Below, one piece after another: positions 14,411-16,499 of a DNA stretch of 16,499 bases. Position numbers and translations under genes: made by a program. Under the pieces are notes generated by a model that was not told where the DNA came from, searched no databases, and worked only from the letters and a program-made list of their open reading frames with translations. The DNA lies in assembly GCA_020047885.1 (NCBI GenBank), contig JAIFNF010000169.1, positions 1 through 16,499 of the forward strand, read 5' to 3'. Within the stretch, counting starts at the first letter, position 1. Every line of letters starts with the position of its first letter. The stretch is from Gammaproteobacteria bacterium. Its GTDB lineage: Bacteria; Pseudomonadota; Gammaproteobacteria; Competibacterales; Competibacteraceae.

Positions 14411-14477
14411 ACCAGCTAAAGCTGGTGGGTTTCGCGCCGGGCGCAGAGGACTGAAAGTCCACCCATCAATGCGCCCG
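14411..14477. mobile_element. Palindrome-rich element resembling an IS200/IS605 end (PATE-like), no transposase
   Basis: Three nested or adjacent structures are visible. Hairpin 1 is ACCAGC-TAAA-GCTGGT (14411-14426). An outer stem pairs CGGGCGCA (14438-14445) with TGCGCCCG (14470-14477). Within it, GGACT-GAA-AGTCC (14448-14460) forms an inner hairpin. In addition, TGGGT (14426-14430) can pair with ACCCA (14461-14465), which would make a pseudoknot. This arrangement and wording (..AGCTAAAGCTGGTGGGTTT..) recall subterminal ends of IS200/IS605 elements and their RNA scaffolds. No tnpA or tnpB gene is nearby. The identification is from memory and tentative. Confidence 0.4.
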
Positions 14478-14497
14478 ACGCTTTAAGAACATCCTGT

Positions 14498-14515
14498 TGC
14501 AACAATTAAGTTGCA
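14498..14515. repeat. Short hairpin TGCAAC/GTTGCA
   Basis: Perfect 6-bp arms with a 6-nt AATTAA loop, 20 bp beyond the palindromic element. It could be part of the same element or a protein site. The rest of the 14516-14620 stretch shows nothing I can support. Confidence 0.3.
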
Positions 14516-14624
14516 CCACCAAGCCAAACCCGATTTAGAAAGCATCTGATCTCGCCTCATTCCCCTATGATTATGGATCGGTTTTATGGCCTATGAGGAT
14601 GGGGGTAGTAGATTTAACGATCTG

Positions 14625-14666
14625 CCCCCCTCACCCTAGCCCTCTCCCCCCTGCCAGGGGGAGAGG
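14625..14666. repeat. REP-like GC-rich palindrome downstream of the asparaginase gene
   Basis: CCTCTCCCCC (14641-14650) pairs perfectly with GGGGGAGAGG (14657-14666) around the loop CTGCCA, preceded by CCCCCCTCACCCTAGC. Sequences of this type (CCCTCACCCTAGCCCTCTCCC..) are dispersed intergenic repeats in many proteobacterial genomes. It lies about 57 bp past the asparaginase stop and could protect or end that transcript, but no uridine run follows on the minus strand. Confidence 0.55.
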
Positions 14667-14722
14667 AGACTGAACACTTACGGAAATCCAACCGCTGGCC
14701 CCGAACCATCCTGTCCCGGTCC

Positions 14723-15715
14723 CTACTGATAGGGCGCGAACGCCTCGGCAACCTTACCGCCTTTACCACCGCCGCGCATGACCAGTCCTAGCAGCAGTCG
14801 CGCCTTCAGGCCGGAGAGATAACCTGCGGGAATGACACCGCGCTGGATGAGATCGATCTCGGCACCGGGATACCCGTAGGTCCGGGTAAATACCGGACCC
14901 GTCATCGCCCGGCTCGCGAGCACCACCGGAATCTTCGCGGCCAGGTCGCCGACCCGTGGAGCGACGTCCGCGAGGACATGGCCAGCGCCCATCCCCTCGA
15001 TCACGACACCCGCGTAGCCGAGATCGGGCAGCGAGCCGAGCAGACGCCCGTCGTCGCCCATCGCCACTTTCACCAGCGCCACCGGCGCGGGTGGACCGTC
15101 CGCCACCGACCAGTTGGGGTTTCGCGTCACGCGCACATAGAAGCGTGGCTGCCGTTCGATCAACGTGCCGATCGCCCCCACCAGTGGCGACAGGAACGCC
15201 GAGGGCAGCGCAGTATGCGACTTCTGGACGAACCGCGCTGCGTGAATATCGTAGTTGAGGACCACCAGCGTCCCCAGACCGCGCGACTCCGGAGCGGCGG
15301 CGACGATGGCCGCCGACAGGAGATTGGCAGGTCCATCGGCTCCCGGTGCATCCGCGCCGCGCATCGCGCCCGTCACCACTACCGGTTTGTCGGAATCGAC
15401 CAGGAGATCGAGGAGGAACGCCGACTCCTCAATGGTATCGGTACCCTGGATCACCACCGCGCCATCGAAGCCGGCGGCGAAGCCTTCCTCAAGCACGTGC
15501 GCGACTTCAACCAGGTTAGCCGGAGTGAGCGAGGGACTGGGCAGGCGGAATAGCGACCGCGCGTCGATGTCGCCGACTTCGGCGAGCGCCGGCACCGACG
15601 CCACCAGCTCGGCGGCGCCCAGCTTGGGGGTGATGCCGCCGGAATCGCTCGGCATCATGGTGATGGTCCCGCCGAGCGACAGGATCAACAGACGTGGCTT
15701 GCTCGTCGCTGTCAC
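14723..15715 (-). CDS. L-asparaginase (bacterial type I/II family), cytoplasmic-type
   Basis: A 330-residue enzyme that should hydrolyse L-asparagine to aspartate and ammonia. All family active-site elements are present: nucleophile Thr17 in LSLGGTIT, the second motif Thr92-Asp93 in VIQGTDTIEESAFLLDLL, and Lys165 in HAARFVQKSHT. GAMRGADAPGADGPANLLSA at 116-135 is the usual conserved stretch. The length is normal and there is no signal peptide, so a cytoplasmic enzyme is expected; type I against type II affinity cannot be told from this. The ATG at 15715 overlaps the transporter stop by 4 bp, and GAGGAAGAA precedes it closely. Co-transcription with a drug-type MFS transporter is unusual company and does not by itself suggest a pathway. 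It could be a related amidase of the same fold, but the motifs favour asparaginase. Confidence 0.93.
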   Translation of the reverse strand: MTATSKPRLLILSLGGTITMMPSDSGGITPKLGAAELVASVPALAEVGDIDARSLFRLPSPSLTPANLVEVAHVLEEGFAAGFDGAVVIQGTDTIEESAFLLDLLVDSDKPVVVTGAMRGADAPGADGPANLLSAAIVAAAPESRGLGTLVVLNYDIHAARFVQKSHTALPSAFLSPLVGAIGTLIERQPRFYVRVTRNPNWSVADGPPAPVALVKVAMGDDGRLLGSLPDLGYAGVVIEGMGAGHVLADVAPRVGDLAAKIPVVLASRAMTGPVFTRTYGYPGAEIDLIQRGVIPAGYLSGLKARLLLGLVMRGGGKGGKVAEAFAPYQ

Positions 15716-16499
15716 ATTTCTTCCTCGAACCCATCGCCCTCACGCTTTGGCAGCGGATTCGCCGACCCGCCCGGTTTGCCGCCGATCTGGAGTTCCAGAT
15801 GGGTCAGGCGCTCGTCCAGCCCCGCCAGCGACAGCCTGGGCTTGGGCGGCGGACTCGTCGGGATCTCGCCCGGCCGGTAGTTGGGCAGCCGGCTGGCCGG
15901 GAAGATCGCCAGCAGCGAGAGCGCCGCCATGATCAACAGGCCGATCTTGAGCGCCCGCAGCCGCGACTCTTCGTTGATGCGCACCGTTTCCTGGACCTGC
16001 TCCGGCGAAAGGCTGGTGCGCTCCAGGGCCGTCAGCAGGCGGTCGTTGCTCACGAAGGTAATGTTGTTGTCCAGGTCGATCTGGGACTGGAGTTCTGCTT
16101 TCAATTCCGGGTGTTCACCCAGCGACCCGACGATGAAGGCGCTTAACAGGCCAACGAGCAGTGCGCCTGAGACGGCGGTGCCGACCGCGGCGGCCAGGTT
16201 GTTGGTGGTTCCGCGCAGCGAGCCGACATCACTCGCCAATTCCTTGGGCGAGGCGGTGACCAGCACGTTGAATAACAACGTCACCAGCGACCCCTGGCCG
16301 ATACCGAACACCACCAGTCCGATCATGACGACCGGCGCACTCCAGTCATTGCGCACCACCCAGGCGAGCCACAGGAGCGCGATCGTGCAGAGGGCAAATC
16401 CCCAGCGGCCAATTTCCTGCGGCGTCAGCTTGTTATAGAGCTTGATGATCAGCATCGCCGTGAAGAACACGGTGAGGTTGAACGGCATCATGGCAATCG
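15712..16499 (-). CDS. MFS transporter, DHA2 (14-helix drug/H+ antiporter) type, C-terminal part only
   Basis: About 262 C-terminal codons are visible; the frame continues past the window edge, so the true start is outside. Helices follow one another as in the last third of DHA2 exporters: GFALCTIALLWLAW, VVMIGLVVFGIGQGSLVTLLFNVLV, then the hallmark DVGSLRGTTNNLAAAVGTAVSGALLVGLL. A hydrophilic segment of about 60 residues (EHPELKAELQSQIDLDNN..VRINEESRLRAL) lies before the last helix, as seen in QacA-like proteins. After the last helix (IGLLIMAALSLLAIF) comes a 60-residue cytoplasmic tail with a proline stretch and a short amphipathic heptad-like piece (LAGLDERLTHLELQIGG). The substrate is unknown. 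The stop codon overlaps the asparaginase start (ATGA). Confidence 0.88.
   Translation of the reverse strand, partial: IAMMPFNLTVFFTAMLIIKLYNKLTPQEIGRWGFALCTIALLWLAWVVRNDWSAPVVMIGLVVFGIGQGSLVTLLFNVLVTASPKELASDVGSLRGTTNNLAAAVGTAVSGALLVGLLSAFIVGSLGEHPELKAELQSQIDLDNNITFVSNDRLLTALERTSLSPEQVQETVRINEESRLRALKIGLLIMAALSLLAIFPASRLPNYRPGEIPTSPPPKPRLSLAGLDERLTHLELQIGGKPGGSANPLPKREGDGFEEEM

Noticed and set aside
14498..14515. Hairpin as a rho-independent terminator
   Set aside because: The stem is only 6 bp and AT-containing, and no T-run follows on either strand.
15694..16438. Plus-strand frames across the transporter gene
   Set aside because: Antisense to the MFS transporter whose helices and DHA2 hallmark are intact.

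Overview
The window is GC-rich bacterial chromosome, apart from an AT-rich stretch at about 13320-13640. The gene families and the dense layout of overlapping, all minus-strand genes suggest a gammaproteobacterium. I cannot name a genus from sequence alone. Every gene I can support lies on the minus strand, so transcription runs from high to low coordinates. Both edge genes are cut. I see no tRNA, rRNA or CRISPR array.

Layout in transcription order. (1) 16499-14723: the C-terminal half of an MFS drug-type transporter, overlapping by 4 bp a cytoplasmic-type L-asparaginase. (2) 14722-14296: a non-coding stretch holding a REP-like hairpin and a palindrome-rich element that resembles an IS200/IS605 end. 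(3) 14289-13641: a HigB2/HigA2-type toxin-antitoxin pair. Its promoter spacer contains a palindrome and its predicted transcript is nearly leaderless. (4) 13610-13365: a 246-bp AT-rich element with perfect 17-bp terminal inverted repeats (MITE-like). (5) 13174-5967: a DUF1269 gene, then a compact Mrp/Mnh cation/proton antiporter operon whose genes mostly overlap by 4-14 bp. The order is yihY-mnhE (one open frame), mnhF, mnhG, an mbhD-mbhE-mnhB fusion, mnhC, mnhD and a second mnhD/nuoN-like subunit. (6) 5911-1: a series of envelope-associated genes: a DUF3011 secreted protein, a four-helix membrane protein (probably DUF3611), a tandem META-domain protein, a membrane-anchored alpha/beta hydrolase, an AI-2E family permease, and a patatin-POTRA protein of the PlpD (type Vd secretion) kind, cut at the window edge.

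The most notable part is the Mrp operon. It has no full-length MnhA. The MnhA C-terminal modules (MbhD-like and MbhE-like) are fused to the front of MnhB, and two NuoN/MnhD-like subunits supply the antiporter-like parts. One of these has alanine where the conserved TM5 glutamate is expected. The first Mrp gene, mnhE, is in frame with an upstream YihY/BrkB membrane protein but has its own very strong ribosome binding site and GTG start. Other items worth checking are the AI-2E permease tail that runs 92 bp into the patatin gene, and the small mobile-element-like sequences flanking the toxin-antitoxin pair.
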